Shown in pieces: positions 44,373 to 56,354 of a stretch of 64,000 nt of DNA. The stretch is from Arenicola marina (taxonomy: Eukaryota; Annelida; Polychaeta; Arenicolidae). The notes beneath the pieces are model-generated. The model was not told the origin of the DNA and did not search any database. It saw only the letters and a list, made by a program, of their open reading frames with translations. How positions within the stretch are numbered: position 1 is the first letter of the stretch; every line of letters starts with the position of its first letter. The stretch spans positions 36,325,670 through 36,389,669 of the forward strand of contig OZ025248.1 in assembly GCA_964019135.1 (NCBI GenBank). The letters run 5' to 3'. The position numbers and the translations under genes are program-made.

Positions 44373-45255
44373 CATATCTATATATATTTATTGATAACAT
44401 TTGGTATTCCCATTAGTGAAATCATTTATAAATTAATCAGAAATGGTAGCCTAATGCTAAAGCAGTTTATATCAGATTTTTTTCTTTTGATAAATAATTA
44501 TATATCAAATAATTGACAAAGTAATCATTATATTATACCATTTCTTTGCTTTTATAATTTTTACTTTAATATAAATTTAAGATATAGATATCTAATTTCT
44601 TCTATAATTATATAATGTTTCTTTTTTTGATGTGTTATTATAATAAATATAAAAATTTAAAGCTTAGGTAGCTGAATACATCATTTAATTTCAGTTTCGG
44701 TTTGGCTATTACCTTGTATCTCAACAGTGGGAGTGGCTAGAGGGGCTGTACTGAAGTATATGGTCATACCAGAATATACCATACCATTTTCTATTACATA
44801 AATGAAAAGTGTCTGACTTGTAATTACTACCAGCTACATAAGCAGCTACATTCTTCCAGTCCTTAAATTAGGGTAGGATTGATAAAAAGTAGTAGAGGGC
44901 TGACAATACCTTTGATGGACTTTAAACATTGAAACAGTGTACAGTGGTCTAACTTATACATGAAGTAATTAAATATGTCTCAACATGTATTTTTGTATTT
45001 AGCACTGATCTGATCAATATTCATATTTTCTGGCCAACCCTAATATATAGTTCTACACAGCAGAAGCTATGCCACTCTAATAGCAGCCAAAGTGTTTGCC
45101 AACTCCCTAACAACTTGGTGTATTCATGTGACTTATATATAGTGAATAGATTTTTTATTGTCTGTGATAAGACTAGTGATAAGGTCTTATAAAACACTGA
45201 CACCACAAAATGTAGTAAACTAATTTTTAATATATTTATGATTTATTTTTTACAG
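44373..45255. other. AT-rich region upstream of the RhoGAP gene
   Basis: Very AT-rich from 44373 to 44680, no coding signal. The RhoGAP promoter should lie here or further left; no TATA or initiator stands out. Confidence 0.5.
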
Positions 45256-45592
45256 GGTGGACAGTGGTCTTAGATTCCAGCCACTGATGTGTACTGCAGC
45301 AGGATGCTGATGGTTCAGCCCATTTAGAATGCCAGTCGTGCAACCATCGATGACATTCATGCAGCAGTGGCAGAAATGATGAATAACACAGTCAGAAAAA
45401 CCAGACGAAAAGAATTATGTTGTATTGTTGTAGTCACCAGAGAGCCTTCACCACAGTCAATAATATAGAAACCCTGATGAAGGCTGCCTTATGCTGTACC
45501 AAAACAGCTGATTTCTGTCAGCCATCTTCAGACTGCTTCATGTTGCTGGGCAACTCCGTGTGATGTTGCCAAGCACCCTAGTGTCCCGTTAG

Positions 45593-45711
45593 ATGTCCAC
45601 AATCCGCAATCTCGTGTTTGGCTGTGTGTCAGACCGCAGCCAGGAGGCTTTTGCTTCAGGAGCTGATGCCCCTGGTTCCCGCACTCCAAGGACACAGAAG
45701 AAACCTGTAAA
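45593..45711 (+). CDS. RhoGAP exon 1 (candidate first coding exon)
   Basis: 119 bases encoding MSTIRNLVFGCVSDRSQEAF then ASGADAPGSRTPRTQKKPV, ending in phase 2 at AA|GTAAGT. A TAG immediately precedes the ATG in frame, so translation cannot begin further upstream in this exon. The ATG context is weak (T at -3). The bases before it, CCCGTTAG, could instead be a splice acceptor, making this an internal exon. A 5' UTR exon edge may lie at 45256 (TTTTTTACAG). Confidence 0.55.
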
Positions 45712-48700
45712 GTAAGTGGCAGACTCACTCTAGTAGAAAGAACTTTAATTTTAGTTCTCCATTAAAGGGCAACAGATGGTATTCACCACCTACCAAACGT
45801 TACTGGTTACAGGATACTTTAACCCTATATGATTCTTTACATATTACCTTATGCCTTTTGTTTTGTCTGCATCTGTATTTTAAGTGTTTCATCCATGTAA
45901 GTAACCTGCCAGTAAAATATTGCATGAATGCTGAAGAACCAAAGAATTTGGGAGTACCACATTGAAATGTAACAGTTGCCATGATGATTGCAACATCCAC
46001 CTTGTTGTACTTGGTACAGGGCTTTTTAATGCTTTATTGAGTTTGTTATTGCTATGCTTTGTTCACTTTGCAGTTGCTATGCTTTGTTCAGTTTGCAGTT
46101 GCTATGCTTTGTTTTTGTTTGCAGTACTATCCTTTGTTCAGCTTGCTTTTTTGGTATGCATTATTGAGTTTGCAATTGGTATGCTTTCAGTATTTATTTG
46201 TTAGGCTTTGTTTAGTTTCAATTGCTCTGCATTATTCAGTATCAGTTCCAAAGCCAAACTTGCGTAATTCCTTTTTTTTATTACAATATAGCTTGAGGCA
46301 ATGAGAAACTTGACTCGCACATTTGCATCCTTTTCCTCTTGTCAATCACCTTTCAGTGAGTCAGTTGGCCATATAGCTCCATTTTTACATAGTAGCAATT
46401 AAGCGGACAGGCTAATCAACATGATTTCTTCTTCACCATAAAGTTCTATTTGGATAAAGTTTTCAACCATGGTTGGATATGTATGTTTTATTTAGCCTAG
46501 CTACAAATCTTCACAACACGATCCCTGATTAACTCCTGTTAAAGCACTAATGAAGCAATGCTGTGCTAATGGCACTGGCATATCAGTTTGAGAACCAATA
46601 TTGGCATATTGCACTTCCCAATTTATCAATTAATTATTGACAATCCAACCTGTTATATACGTATGCAAATTTGAATATCAGACCACATTATTATATAAGG
46701 AAAGCTTGCTAGTTTTACTTAGGTTTTTACTTTAATGTGAATTTTTTCTTTCAATACTCCCATTACTGGTGATTTCTTTGTAATGTAGAATGCCAGTAAT
46801 CTGATTTCTTGCCATTTGTTATATATTTGTAACAGATTGACAACCTCCTGTTCCATTATTATATTTGTCCAACCTTTTGACTCAGCTGTAAAGCCTGTCA
46901 TTTCATGAGTTGTAAAACTTTCATTTTATGAGATGCAACATGTTTACAATCTCAAGTGGTAGATTTGATATGTAATCTACATATACACATTTTTGTGGTT
47001 GTGCTGTTCTTCTGCAACTATGCTGACCTGAATCCAAACTTTAAAAGCTCTGCCTCTAGATCAGTGTGCCCCTCTGCCTGCCTGCATCTCATTGGCTGAA
47101 CCTGAATCATGTCTGCCAGTCCCAGACCTGCTGAAAAGGTGCAGAGGTCCTGTGCACTCGGCAGCGGCAAGGGTAAAATTTCACCACCAGGCATCGTAGT
47201 GGTGTCTGCCCCATACCCGCCCCATGGTGAGGACAGCGGGCTAACAGAGCAGTGAGTACTTGCTTTGTGCCTCAGCTAGATACCTATTCCTCCCTCTATG
47301 CTCGTTTTGCCGTCTCCCTTGATCCTTGGGGTCTGCCGTGGCATGTGCATCGTTCAAGCTTTGCATTCCATTCCTGGCTGTCATTTACAAAACGTGTTTT
47401 ATGTTCCATCTGTTTGTTCTCTTTTTTTATGGGTAAGTCTACAGTTCCTGCATATGAGGCCACTTTTTGAGTGTTTTTACATTGTCGTGGAGCTTGATAT
47501 TAGGGGCTTCCATGCTTATGCTCCAGTCATTGCCAGCTAGTCCCGGTATTTTTTTTGCAATTAACCTATTCAGTTTGCCAAATATTTATATCTTGCATGG
47601 GAAATATGATTAACCACTATAATTGTATTGATGTATTATTGCATAAATGTTCTTTCATTTACACTTCAAATTAACATTGATTCACCTATTCATATTAATT
47701 ATCGCTTAATTACCATGTTACCTGTTGTTCCAGTTGGTATATAAATTGCGGACAGAATTATTGATTATTTACATTTCTGTCTGTAATATTACATCATGGA
47801 AGCTATATTTGAGTGATTTTTTTTTGTCCTATTTCATAATTGGGTTGTCACATTAAACATCAAACCCCCTTGAGCCCTCTGACAGCTAACACACCCTGGT
47901 TCGCATTTGATTTTTTTTTTACAAACGTAGCATTGTCTCGTTCTCCTGAGAGGATCCTCGGGCCCCGTTCAGCCCAAATGTGCAGTACAAATGTGCCATC
48001 CAGAACCGATCCGTCCATACCCTTATGTTCCTGTCATGCATATGTGTGAAAGTTAACAATAAACAATATAAACAATATTTTTATTTTGGTAGTATATAGT
48101 AACAATCTGGTTGCTTTACTGTTATGACTTAGTTTTGAAATCCTTTCTTTCATCCCATGCAAATACAATTATTGCCAACTGTCAACCGCTGAAGTCAATC
48201 ATATCCTATTTCAGTTTTTTTAGTAAACCTGCAAGATTTTTCATATGCAGTACCCAGCGAGAATACATACCCTCGACAGAAACTTTTCTTTCAGATATTG
48301 TTGGTCGTCAGTTTTTCATTTCCCGGAAGACCAAAGAAGGACAGAACGTCGCTGAGTTATCGTGCACTGTTTTGGCCATAATGGTGGAAACTATGGCGGG
48401 TCAAGTTAAAAACTGTTTTTTAACGGTCCTGTCTGCACTCTTTGCAGGGTCAAGTTTGGTGTTCCTCTTGCGGATTCTTTGAAGGACGAACAGCTTCCAT
48501 ATCCACTCGTTGTAAGTATTTTTTTAATTTTCGTGAAGACATGTATCCATGACAGGCTCTGAATAAATTACAAATTATGTCTAGAAATGACATCAGCGCA
48601 TTGGCCTGTATAATGGGTTCAAGCATAAGGACAGTATTTTTGCGATGTTCGCGTTTGTCTTGCAACATTTAGCACCAATTTGTAATACATACTAAGAATC

Positions 48701-51700
48701 TACCAAATCTGTTACTATATGTACAAGAAAAAGAAAAGATTTGTTGAAAAGTGTTACAATTTATAAAAGTTTTAACGCTGATAGAACTTATAAAATAATG
48801 CTTTTACAAACCTTATTCCTTGTGACTGTTTTTCAGGATATGCTAGTTTACGTATCCAAGGAAGGTGTGACCACTACCGACTTGTTTCGTAAGAATGGCA
48901 ATCCACAGCACATTAAGTTCATCACTAAAAACCTGGCAGAGGGAAAGCCCATCACTCTCCATGATTATACATTCCACACTTTGGCAGCAGTCATCAAGGT
49001 GAGCTAAAGGGTGAAAGCTGCTGTTACGAGGTCCTTGATAGGAGTGCCTCAATTTGAGTGCAAATATCGTATCTTTGGATCACCATGGATGGACAAAAAG
49101 CCGTAGTTCTTCGTATAAGCCCTCGTTGATAAATTGCCCACTTCTCAAGTTTAATACCTGATATATATACAAGAGAATCGCCATAATTTTTTTTTTCTAA
49201 ATGCCGGTGTGTTATTATTATTGTACTTTAATCTTGATAAACCGTAAGCTGTATATGTAGTTATGTCCCGAGCACAGTCGGGGTTCTAAGCCTAAGCTAC
49301 GGCAAGTGCAAAGTGCATCGTACTTAATTCTGGTGTGCATACTGTTGTCCAGAGATCCACTTAATTATCTATTGTACAAAACAACCGTTCTAATGCTCAC
49401 CTGGCGTTCCGCTGGCCCCTGCAATCGTTAAGCCTATGTTTCATTGTATGACGACTGAAGAAAATGGTCACCGATACACAACAAACTTGTGCTAGTGACT
49501 AATCAAGTGAACTGGTTGGGGGTAAATTACAAATTAATATCGCCATTGCAGAGGTTTCTCCTGAAGATACCTGGCGGTATATTTGGTCCCAAGGCTGAGT
49601 ACCAACTCCTTGGGATATTAGCCCTCAATAACCGTATGCAGCAATATGACGCCATTCACAGGTAATGTACAACTACAACCAACACAAACGGTAATTTGAT
49701 GATCGCCAAGTCATTTTTATCGCTTTAATGTCTGTACGAAGGATTATAAAGTAGGGGCAATATATCGGAATGGCTTCTGCAGCTCAGTTGGCATAAGCAG
49801 GCTAAGCTGTAGATACGTACGAACGTGAGTACGAACCCTAGCACCTCCAGCAAGTTTAATTTAACCCCACTGTTTTATTGGCCTGAATTGAGCCTTCTTC
49901 TGCGCCACAACACGGCTAAAAACACCCAACGTATCACTTCGTTTCATTTCTTGTTCTGTGTAAGTAGTTCGCCCCATTGTTTACATGTACATATATAGGA
50001 CCTATTTTCTACGCGCAGCATTGTCTCAGCACTTCCGGCGGGTACCCAGAAGCTGCTGGCCCTTCTCTTCGGCATGTGGTTTCGGATCGTCAACCACTAC
50101 GAGTCTAACCGGATGTCCTCGGAGGCGGTGGCCAAGAGCGTGGTGCCCTCGGTGTTCCACACGTGCGCCCGAGACCCCAAGAAGATCGAGCAGGCGGCGC
50201 AAGTGCTTCAGGTTCTCATCGACGACTTCGGCGTCGCCAACATGTTCGGCCGCAAGACCATTCAGTACTTCGCCGACGTCACCAAGACCGGGATATCGGT
50301 GCGAGAAAAGTACCGATACGAATTTCGATACCCGCCTCCTGGAGAATCCATAACCTGTAAGTAAATGAGAGGGGCTCTATGTAATGTTCCATGTGTGCCG
50401 TGTGTGAATGCCCCAATGGACCTTTATTTGTATAGATATCTGTCTTTAGTGCTTCACCAAAAGTGTTTTTTGTTGTGTCATTTTCAGCACTATTGTATCA
50501 TTTTACGCAGAATATTTCTTTTAAATTTTCGGTGTGAGTGCCAAGCGGTTTTGTTTTATGGCGCAATTTTCTCCTGGATACGGATTTTGCATTATAGTTG
50601 CATGCTGGATGTACCGGTATATGTATTTACCAGTTGCTCAGTAGAATTTATTAGAGTTCCTGTATGGGCGAAGCATCATAACCACCAATGAATCGCACAT
50701 TGCGCAACAAATGGTTCTTAGATGTTATTGTTCTATTTTAATCATTTAATGCCCTCAATCTTTTTATATCAAACGCACCATACCATTACTTATAATCTGG
50801 ATTTGTTTTTGTACTGCTTTTGTTTGCATTTGTTGTCGTAAACTGACATTTTGAAATAGGAACCAACGTTAAACTTTCACTATTCAGTCGACAAACGAGT
50901 TTTCATTAAAATCATTATAAAACCCGTCAGTTCCGATTTATACAGTAACGACAAATATATTAAGATCAAATCCCTGCACGGTATATTTGTCATCACGTCT
51001 TATTTTACAAAAAAAAGTTTGTCCTGCTTTGGTGTTATGTTTTGTTTTGCATGGTCTTTGTGGTCCCTTGATGTGTACAGTAGTCATTAGACAGATTCCT
51101 TGTTTCTCCCGCTCGCCCACCTACCCTCCGTTGTGTATCTAGTGGAGGAGACGGTTTCTCTATTCGCCCGGTGCCTTCAGGCGGAAGCAAACAAGAATGG
51201 TTTTGATGTGGAAGCCGATGGTGAGACGTGAACCTTGTAGTTTTATAGACTCCCGCATTTTATTACTGATTCCAATTAACAGATTATTCATTATTAGGAT
51301 GGTAACGCATCCATGCTCCCCTGTCGCATTACCTGAGACGCTTATTGTGTACGGAAGTTCCCGTTATTATCAGTGAAATTGATGTTCAACGTCTTTAGTG
51401 TTTTGTTAGTAGCAATGAATGTCTCAATAATTTTTACTCCAGCAGCATCTTATTATTAAAATAATATGGTTTAATCGTGCCGGCCGACCCGTTCCCTGCA
51501 TATCATACTGTCATCTATTATCGTATCAGCATGGTTTTGATAATGTAATAATAACCCACTACCCATATAATATTAGCATGAAATTCCGCAACAAGCCATG
51601 TATACATCTTGATATATTCGTAACTTCGTCGTGTGTCAGAGTCTTATGTTTTAAATTTTATTTGGAACCTCTCGCATCGGTTATCCCGTTCTCACGAGTG

Positions 51701-52895
51701 TTGTCGTTTGAAACTCTGTATCCATTGTCATGCAGCCATTACAGAGGAGGAGTTTTATGGTCCGATGGTCAGCCAACGCCGCGCCACCCAGGACTCGCAA
51801 GCCTCCAGCCTCCTCCGCCTCGACGCGTCTTCCCCGCCGTCGCCCAAGTCGCTCCAGCAACATTACCCGGAGGACACCGACATGGACTATAACCCACACA
51901 AGAAGCTCACGCACATGTCATCGTCATCGGCACCAGAGGTTAACCAGGTCAGTCCGTGATGTGGGCGAGGGCCAGCCAACTACTGAGGGTTACATGCGAG
52001 ACTGTCTGTTGATTATCTGTAAATATATGTATCGTGGATCGTCTGGTATATACCTGACATACTGTGCAATTGAATGTCAATTTCTAGCTAAACTACTACT
52101 GTTTAATACAGTTTGGAACTAAGAATTATTGTGGGTTTATAATATTATCCCATGAAATGACGTTTGCTTTAATGTAAAATATGATTTTTTTCTTGTAAAA
52201 ACAAAACCTTTTTGGACTTTGGACCCTGTCATTTTGGGTTTTCATTAAATGAAATTAAAGGCGAGATATTTTTTCCCGTGGTATTTGGTACGCAGGGCTG
52301 TGACATCACACATGACCGCGCCTTGTCTGCGACCAAGCACAAGTACCTGTCGACCAACCTGACTCGGGTGGAGCGGATGCGGCGCCGCCAGGCCGAGCAG
52401 ATGAAGCAGCGGTCCAACTGGTTCCTCACCACGGACGCCAGTATCAGTATGGGCTCTGAGGGTTTGTTGGGCGTCAGTCGCGACGCCTCTCTCGGCAAGT
52501 CCTCGCTGGACGCCACGTCGTCGGACGCGCTGGCGTCTGACGTCACCGCCTCCGACGGCGGCCTGTCGGACACACAGCGCTCGGACGCACTGCACATGTC
52601 GGATTTTGACTACAGCGCCGGATATGACGAAGGGCGCTCGCCGGCCCCCCACCCGCCGTCCTCCGAGCCGCTCCCGCGGGCGAGGGTGCGACAGGACGTG
52701 CTCAACGCAAACAACGGCACCGCCATGTCGACCCCAGCCAAAACCCCGCCCCTCAACGCCACCGGGACCACCCACCTGGAGTCTAGCAGCATATCCATGG
52801 CAACGGAGTCCCCCGTGAGCACGGTCACTGACAGTCAGGTGCGATACTTCATGGTAGAGAACTACTACGGCAATCCAGAGTCGAAGGCCAGCTGA
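45593..52895 (+). CDS. RhoGAP-domain protein (whole gene span, nine exons)
   Basis: RhoGAP domains speed up GTP hydrolysis by Rho-family GTPases using an arginine finger. Nine exons join with consistent phases into about 604 residues. The RhoGAP domain runs from about residue 86 (KFGVPLADSL) to about 285. The arginine finger is R123 in DLFRKNG; the lysine of the IKRFLLKIP segment and the first asparagine (N226 in ESNRMSS) are kept. The asparagine normally six residues later is alanine (EAVAKS). The IPGGIF wording recalls ARHGAP20/TAGAP-like domains, but I could not assign a subfamily. The C-terminal 270 residues are polar with S/D-rich repeats and no domain I recognise. Confidence 0.85.
45990..46260. 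repeat. Degenerate ~28-base repeat in RhoGAP intron 1
   Basis: About seven imperfect copies of TTGCTATGCTTTGTTCAGTT-type sequence. The open frames here are low-complexity artefacts. Confidence 0.8.
47120..47251 (+). CDS. RhoGAP exon 2 (or alternative first exon from ATG 47109)
   Basis: 132 bases, phase 2 to 2, encoding PRPAEKVQRSCALGSGKGK then ISPPGIVVVSAPYPP and HGEDSGLTE. Acceptor CTGCCAG, donor GCA|GTGAGT. An ATG at 47109 lies in the same frame just before the acceptor (MSASPRPAEK), so this could also be the first exon of a shorter isoform. Confidence 0.65.
48448..48511 (+). CDS. RhoGAP exon 3: start of RhoGAP domain
   Basis: 64 bases, phase 2 to 0, encoding VKFGVPLADSLKDEQLPYPL and V. 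FGVPL followed by a P-x-hydrophobic segment is the standard entry of a RhoGAP domain. Acceptor CTTTGCAG, donor GTT|GTAAGT. Confidence 0.88.
48837..48998 (+). CDS. RhoGAP exon 4: arginine-finger exon
   Basis: 162 bases, phase 0 to 0, encoding DMLVYVSKEGVTTTDLFRKN then GNPQHIKFITKNLAEG and KPITLHDYTFHTLAAVIK. DLFRKNGN contains the arginine finger (canonical form GLFRxxG). Acceptor TTTTTCAG, donor AAG|GTGAGC. Confidence 0.92.
49552..49661 (+). CDS. RhoGAP exon 5
   Basis: 110 bases, phase 0 to 2, encoding RFLLKIPGGIFGPKAEYQLL then GILALNNRMQQYDAIH. It corresponds to the canonical FLRELPEPLL segment, here FLLKIPGGIFG. Acceptor ATTGCAG, donor CAG|GTAATG. Confidence 0.92.
49774..49848 (+). repeat. 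tRNA-derived SINE-like sequence
   Basis: GCAGCTCAGTTGGCATAAGC is a good A box, and GAGTACGAACCCTAGC about 35 bases later is a B box with two mismatches. It lies in the RhoGAP intron between exons 5 and 6. The acceptor ends do not pair, so a SINE head is more likely than a working tRNA. Confidence 0.5.
50019..50356 (+). CDS. RhoGAP exon 6: second half of domain
   Basis: 338 bases, phase 2 to 1. It begins IVSALPAGTQKLLALLFGMW, continues through NHYESNRMSSEAVAKSVVPS, and ends near EKYRYEFRYPPPGESIT. LP...LL..L and N(R/K)M are RhoGAP landmarks. The expected second Asn of NxxxxxNLA is Ala. Acceptor CGCGCAG, donor CCT|GTAAGT. GC-rich compared with its introns. Confidence 0.92.
51143..51220 (+). 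CDS. RhoGAP exon 7
   Basis: 78 bases, phase 1 to 1, encoding LEETVSLFARCLQAEANKNG then FDVEAD. Symmetric and thus skippable. Acceptor TATCTAG, donor GATG|GTGAGA. Sits just after the RhoGAP domain; possibly helical. Confidence 0.82.
51736..51947 (+). CDS. RhoGAP exon 8
   Basis: 212 bases, phase 1 to 0, encoding AITEEEFYGPMVSQRRATQD, SQASSLLRLDASSPPSPKS, LQQHYPEDTDMDYNPHKK and LTHMSSSSAPEVNQ. Polar and serine-rich, probably disordered. Acceptor CATGCAG, donor CAG|GTCAGT. Confidence 0.87.
52296..52895 (+). CDS. RhoGAP exon 9: C-terminal exon with stop
   Basis: 600 bases including TGA, phase 0. It begins GCDITHDRALSATKHKYLST and contains a basic helix-like stretch (RVERMRRRQAEQMKQRSNW). Next comes a run of imperfect SSDALASDVTASDGG-type repeats (S/D/A every few residues), then a proline-rich part, ending YGNPESKAS. 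Acceptor ACGCAG. No recognised domain. Confidence 0.88.
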   Translation, partial: GCDITHDRALSATKHKYLSTNLTRVERMRRRQAEQMKQRSNWFLTTDASISMGSEGLLGVSRDASLGKSSLDATSSDALASDVTASDGGLSDTQRSDALHMSDFDYSAGYDEGRSPAPHPPSSEPLPRARVRQDVLNANNGTAMSTPAKTPPLNATGTTHLESSSISMATESPVSTVTDSQVRYFMVENYYGNPESKAS

Positions 52896-54526
52896 GAGGA
52901 CCTGGTCGGTGTAGAGACAAATTTCCATCATATGTAGCACGCAGCTTTGTGGTGAATCTTACGCTTTCTATGCCGTCTCTGCCATGTATGTATTTTTTAA
53001 CTGAGGCTACCCAAGGACAATCGTAGATTTTATCCATGTTTTTTTTCCACATGTAGCTTTTAGAGGTGTAGACGCAATCCTACTAGGCTCTGGGTTCGCA
53101 GGTTCATATATTTGCTGAGCGAGAGTGGGATGACCTTGCATAGCGTGACTGAATCGTTCTCGTATAATAGTGTCACTGATCGAATCTTTCCTCTCGAATC
53201 AATCATGCCTCAGGTGCAGTAACTGGCGACATGTTCAACTGGCAGTTCTCGGTCTGTCGGCGTTTGATGAATACAAATATCAAGCGGAAGCAGCTTCTTA
53301 GATAACGAAAAGCACTTATAGATTTTAGACTAGTTTTAATTAAGATCTTAGGTGGCTAAGATCGTTACAGTTATAAAAGTGTACATTGCTTCAGATGGTT
53401 TTTATTCCTTTTATGTATAGCACATTGATTATGCCCAACGTCAGTCATTAGTTCATAAGGATCAGTCGCCATGTGACTGGAGCTCAATCGGCCAATAGCT
53501 GCTATAGTGATTCCGAGACGTTAGACCCGTGGTTTGGTGTTCCAGCAGGCACTGTATGAGGTAATGTGAACGACTGTCGAGTGCTGTCATTACTAGGACC
53601 TGGCAGTTGCTGCTTTCTCGCAGGGCATTAGCTTCGCGGGCCAATCAGATTGTCCGAATGTTTAGCGGATCGCTAGTAGCTATTCGGCAGCTTGGAGGGG
53701 CAAACCTGCTTGGGGTATGGGTGGGTGAGAGGGGAGGGGGGAGCAGTGACTCTCGCCATGCTCCTGTGGCTGGGGTGAGATGGGGGGGGGGGGGGAGCGG
53801 TACGAGTATTACCATGGTTTTGTGGCTCGGAGGGGCCTTCCGTGACCCTTGCCATGGTTTTGTGGTCCAGATCTGCAGTTCGTGAGCTTTGCTATGGTTC
53901 TGTGGTCCAGATAGGCAGTTCAGGATCTGTACTATGGTTTTGTGCCCCAGATGGTATTTCATATGACCCTCACTTTGGTGCTCTGCTACGCCACTCCAAA
54001 TTAAGCCTGGCTGGGGATAGGCTGCAGGCTGTTGTAATAGCTTCCATCGTAAACAACTCGACTCTGTGGGAAACCAGTTTCAGGCAATTTGTGGTACTGT
54101 CTTGCTCGTGATGACTTCTGACAACGCCTTTAGCTATTGCGGTGACCACAACAACATTGGGGAAGAAGCGAAATCAATCAATTGCAAGGGTCGTTATGCC
54201 TTGTTTTTTGTGTGTTTTTTTTTTTTTTTTTGCTTTGAATCTTGGTTTTATTATCTTGCTGCCTTTATGCTACGGCAATGCAGTGCATGTTGATTTTAGT
54301 AGCTAATTTATAAACGCTGTGTAACAAGTGAATATCCAGAGTGCTTTCAGTTGTCTTTCCTTCTCTACATATGGGCATTGTCGTGGCACTCCATGATCTT
54401 GATCTCGACTGCACACAACCCAGTGTTACTTCAGGCTGCAGCAGCGCAGTACCCAGCCCGTGTGTCGGTCATTGAGGTCTGGCAGGGCGAGAGACAGATG
54501 CGTATTCTTGTGTCCTGAATGCGATC
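52896..54526. other. RhoGAP 3' flank
   Basis: Includes the 3' UTR of unknown length; no AATAAA was found close to the stop. A G-run lies at 53781-53794, and imperfect repeats of CTATGGTT(T/C)TGTGGTCCAGAT span 53810-53960. No other gene seen. Confidence 0.55.
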
Positions 54527-55045
54527 CACCTCAATACGCTATAACAGCGCCACCTACAGAACGAGTGAACGCGTTCTTCTGCGGGTTGTATTGCTGGCGT
54601 CACCCATAACAGCGCCACCTACAGAAAGAGGAAACGCGTTCTTCTGGGGGTGTTTTGCTGGCGTCTCCCGTAACAGCGCCACCTACAGAACGAATGAACG
54701 CGTTCTTCTGAGGGTGTATTGCTGGCGTCACCCATAACGGCGCCACCTACAGAACGAGTGAACGCGTTCTTCTTGGGATGTATTGCTGGCGTTACCCATA
54801 GGGGCGCCACCTACAGAACGAGTGAACGCGTTCTTCTTGGGGTGTATTGCTGGCGTTACCCATAGGGGCGCCACCTACAGAACGAGTGAACGCGTTCTTC
54901 TGGGGTTGTATTGCTGGCGTTACCCATAACGGCGCCACCTCAGAACGAGTGAACGCGTTTTTCTGGGGTTGTATTGCTGGTGTTACCCATAACAGCGCCA
55001 CCTACAGAATGAGTGAACGCCTTCTTCTGGGGGTGTATTGCTGTC
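54527..55045. repeat. 64-65-base minisatellite, about eight copies
   Basis: Unit starts (GCGCCACCTACAGAACG) fall at 54547, 54612, 54676, 54740, 54804 and 54868, continuing to about 55045. Nearly every unit has the palindrome GAACGCGTTC. Open frames on both strands are artefacts. Confidence 0.93.
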
Positions 55046-56354
55046 GCCGCGTTCTCGGGTTGATTACAAGCGTAGGCCTATCAAGCCCAGGTTGTACCAC
55101 GTACATGCATCGTTGCCGGATGCTCGCTCCTACAGATCTGTCTGTGTACAGTTCGAGTCTCCAATCGGGAAATTAGGCATGTCTTTCGAATGAATTAGTG
55201 GACATGCGTGAGCATGCTTTGTGTCCTCGCATGTTTAGTCGGCCACTCCCGCGTGTAAAACAGTCGCTACCGAAACAATCCCCCTGATAAGATCTGCAAG
55301 AAGACCTATGCAGCATGACTTATGTGCGATTTTCCGTTGTTTGGCTCTGAGTACGTCTCTTTGGAGACTCTTTGAAGGTTCGCCAATGCGCTTGTTCGCT
55401 ATCGAGGGTAACGTTGACGGCTGGGTCGCTTGTCTGTCGTTCTTCCTTTCATGTAACCGTGATATGACCTGAGAATTTGTTATCGCTTGTGTATATTATA
55501 TCAGCTGCATCATGTTTCCTGAATCATCATCTCCAATTGGCTTGGTTTTACTGTTTTACTCAGTTTTTAAGACTACATATTATGCTTTGTTGTCACCACA
55601 TATAATTTGGACGTCTGATACGTGTTAGATCACGGGTGACGTAAGCAGAACATGTTGAAGCGCCGGTGTGACGTAAGCAGTACACGTTGAACCGCCGGTG
55701 ACGTAAACGTAGATGACGGTGACGTAGGTCTCCTGACCCTTTCCCTGCATATGGTTCTTACAAACTACTCGCCAGCCGAAGGTGATCAAGGTACGAATGG
55801 GCAGGTTATACTGCAATATGTTTCTGGTGTTTCGGAACATAGATAGAGAGATAGGACCACACGCTTAGATTGTGCAACATCGTCCAAAACACGTGGTCCG
55901 TGATCAGTCATCACAGGAGGCTATGCAATCGGACACACTGTATGTAGTAACAACACATTTCGCAGCATATTTCTGTGTGTTCTAATTTCGAAATCGGCTC
56001 CTGGAATTCGATAGCGAGGCCGAGGATGGGTGATGGCCTCGTGTCGCCCCTTCCGCAGGTCCTTCCATCTTCCATGTTAGGTTCCACGAACTCGCTTGTT
56101 TTAGCCATAAATGGTAGACGTTATAAGTCAGCTATACATTAAAACAACAGTCCGCGCTAGCATGGAAGAACGAAGCCTCCGCACAGACCAGGCCTGTGAA
56201 CAGGGGGCCCCGTTAGTCAGTCTGGACAAAGCACACAACCGTCTGAAGTGAAGTGGCGAGGATGTACATAGCGAACATGGAGGAATATGACGACGAGGCG
56301 TGTATGACGTTAAAAGAACAGGGGCCACTGGGAAGGGGGAGGCAGGGTAGAGTG
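55046..56354. other. Gene-free stretch
   Basis: No supported gene. Two short GTGACGTAAGCAG(A/T)ACA repeats occur near 55635-55690. Confidence 0.55.

Noticed and set aside
51681..52940. Long minus-strand frames opposite RhoGAP exons 8 and 9
   Set aside because: Shadows of GC-rich plus-strand coding exons; the plus strand has matching splice phases.
54519..55176. Several frames over the 64-base repeat
   Set aside because: Repeat artefacts; repeats carry small length differences that break the frames.
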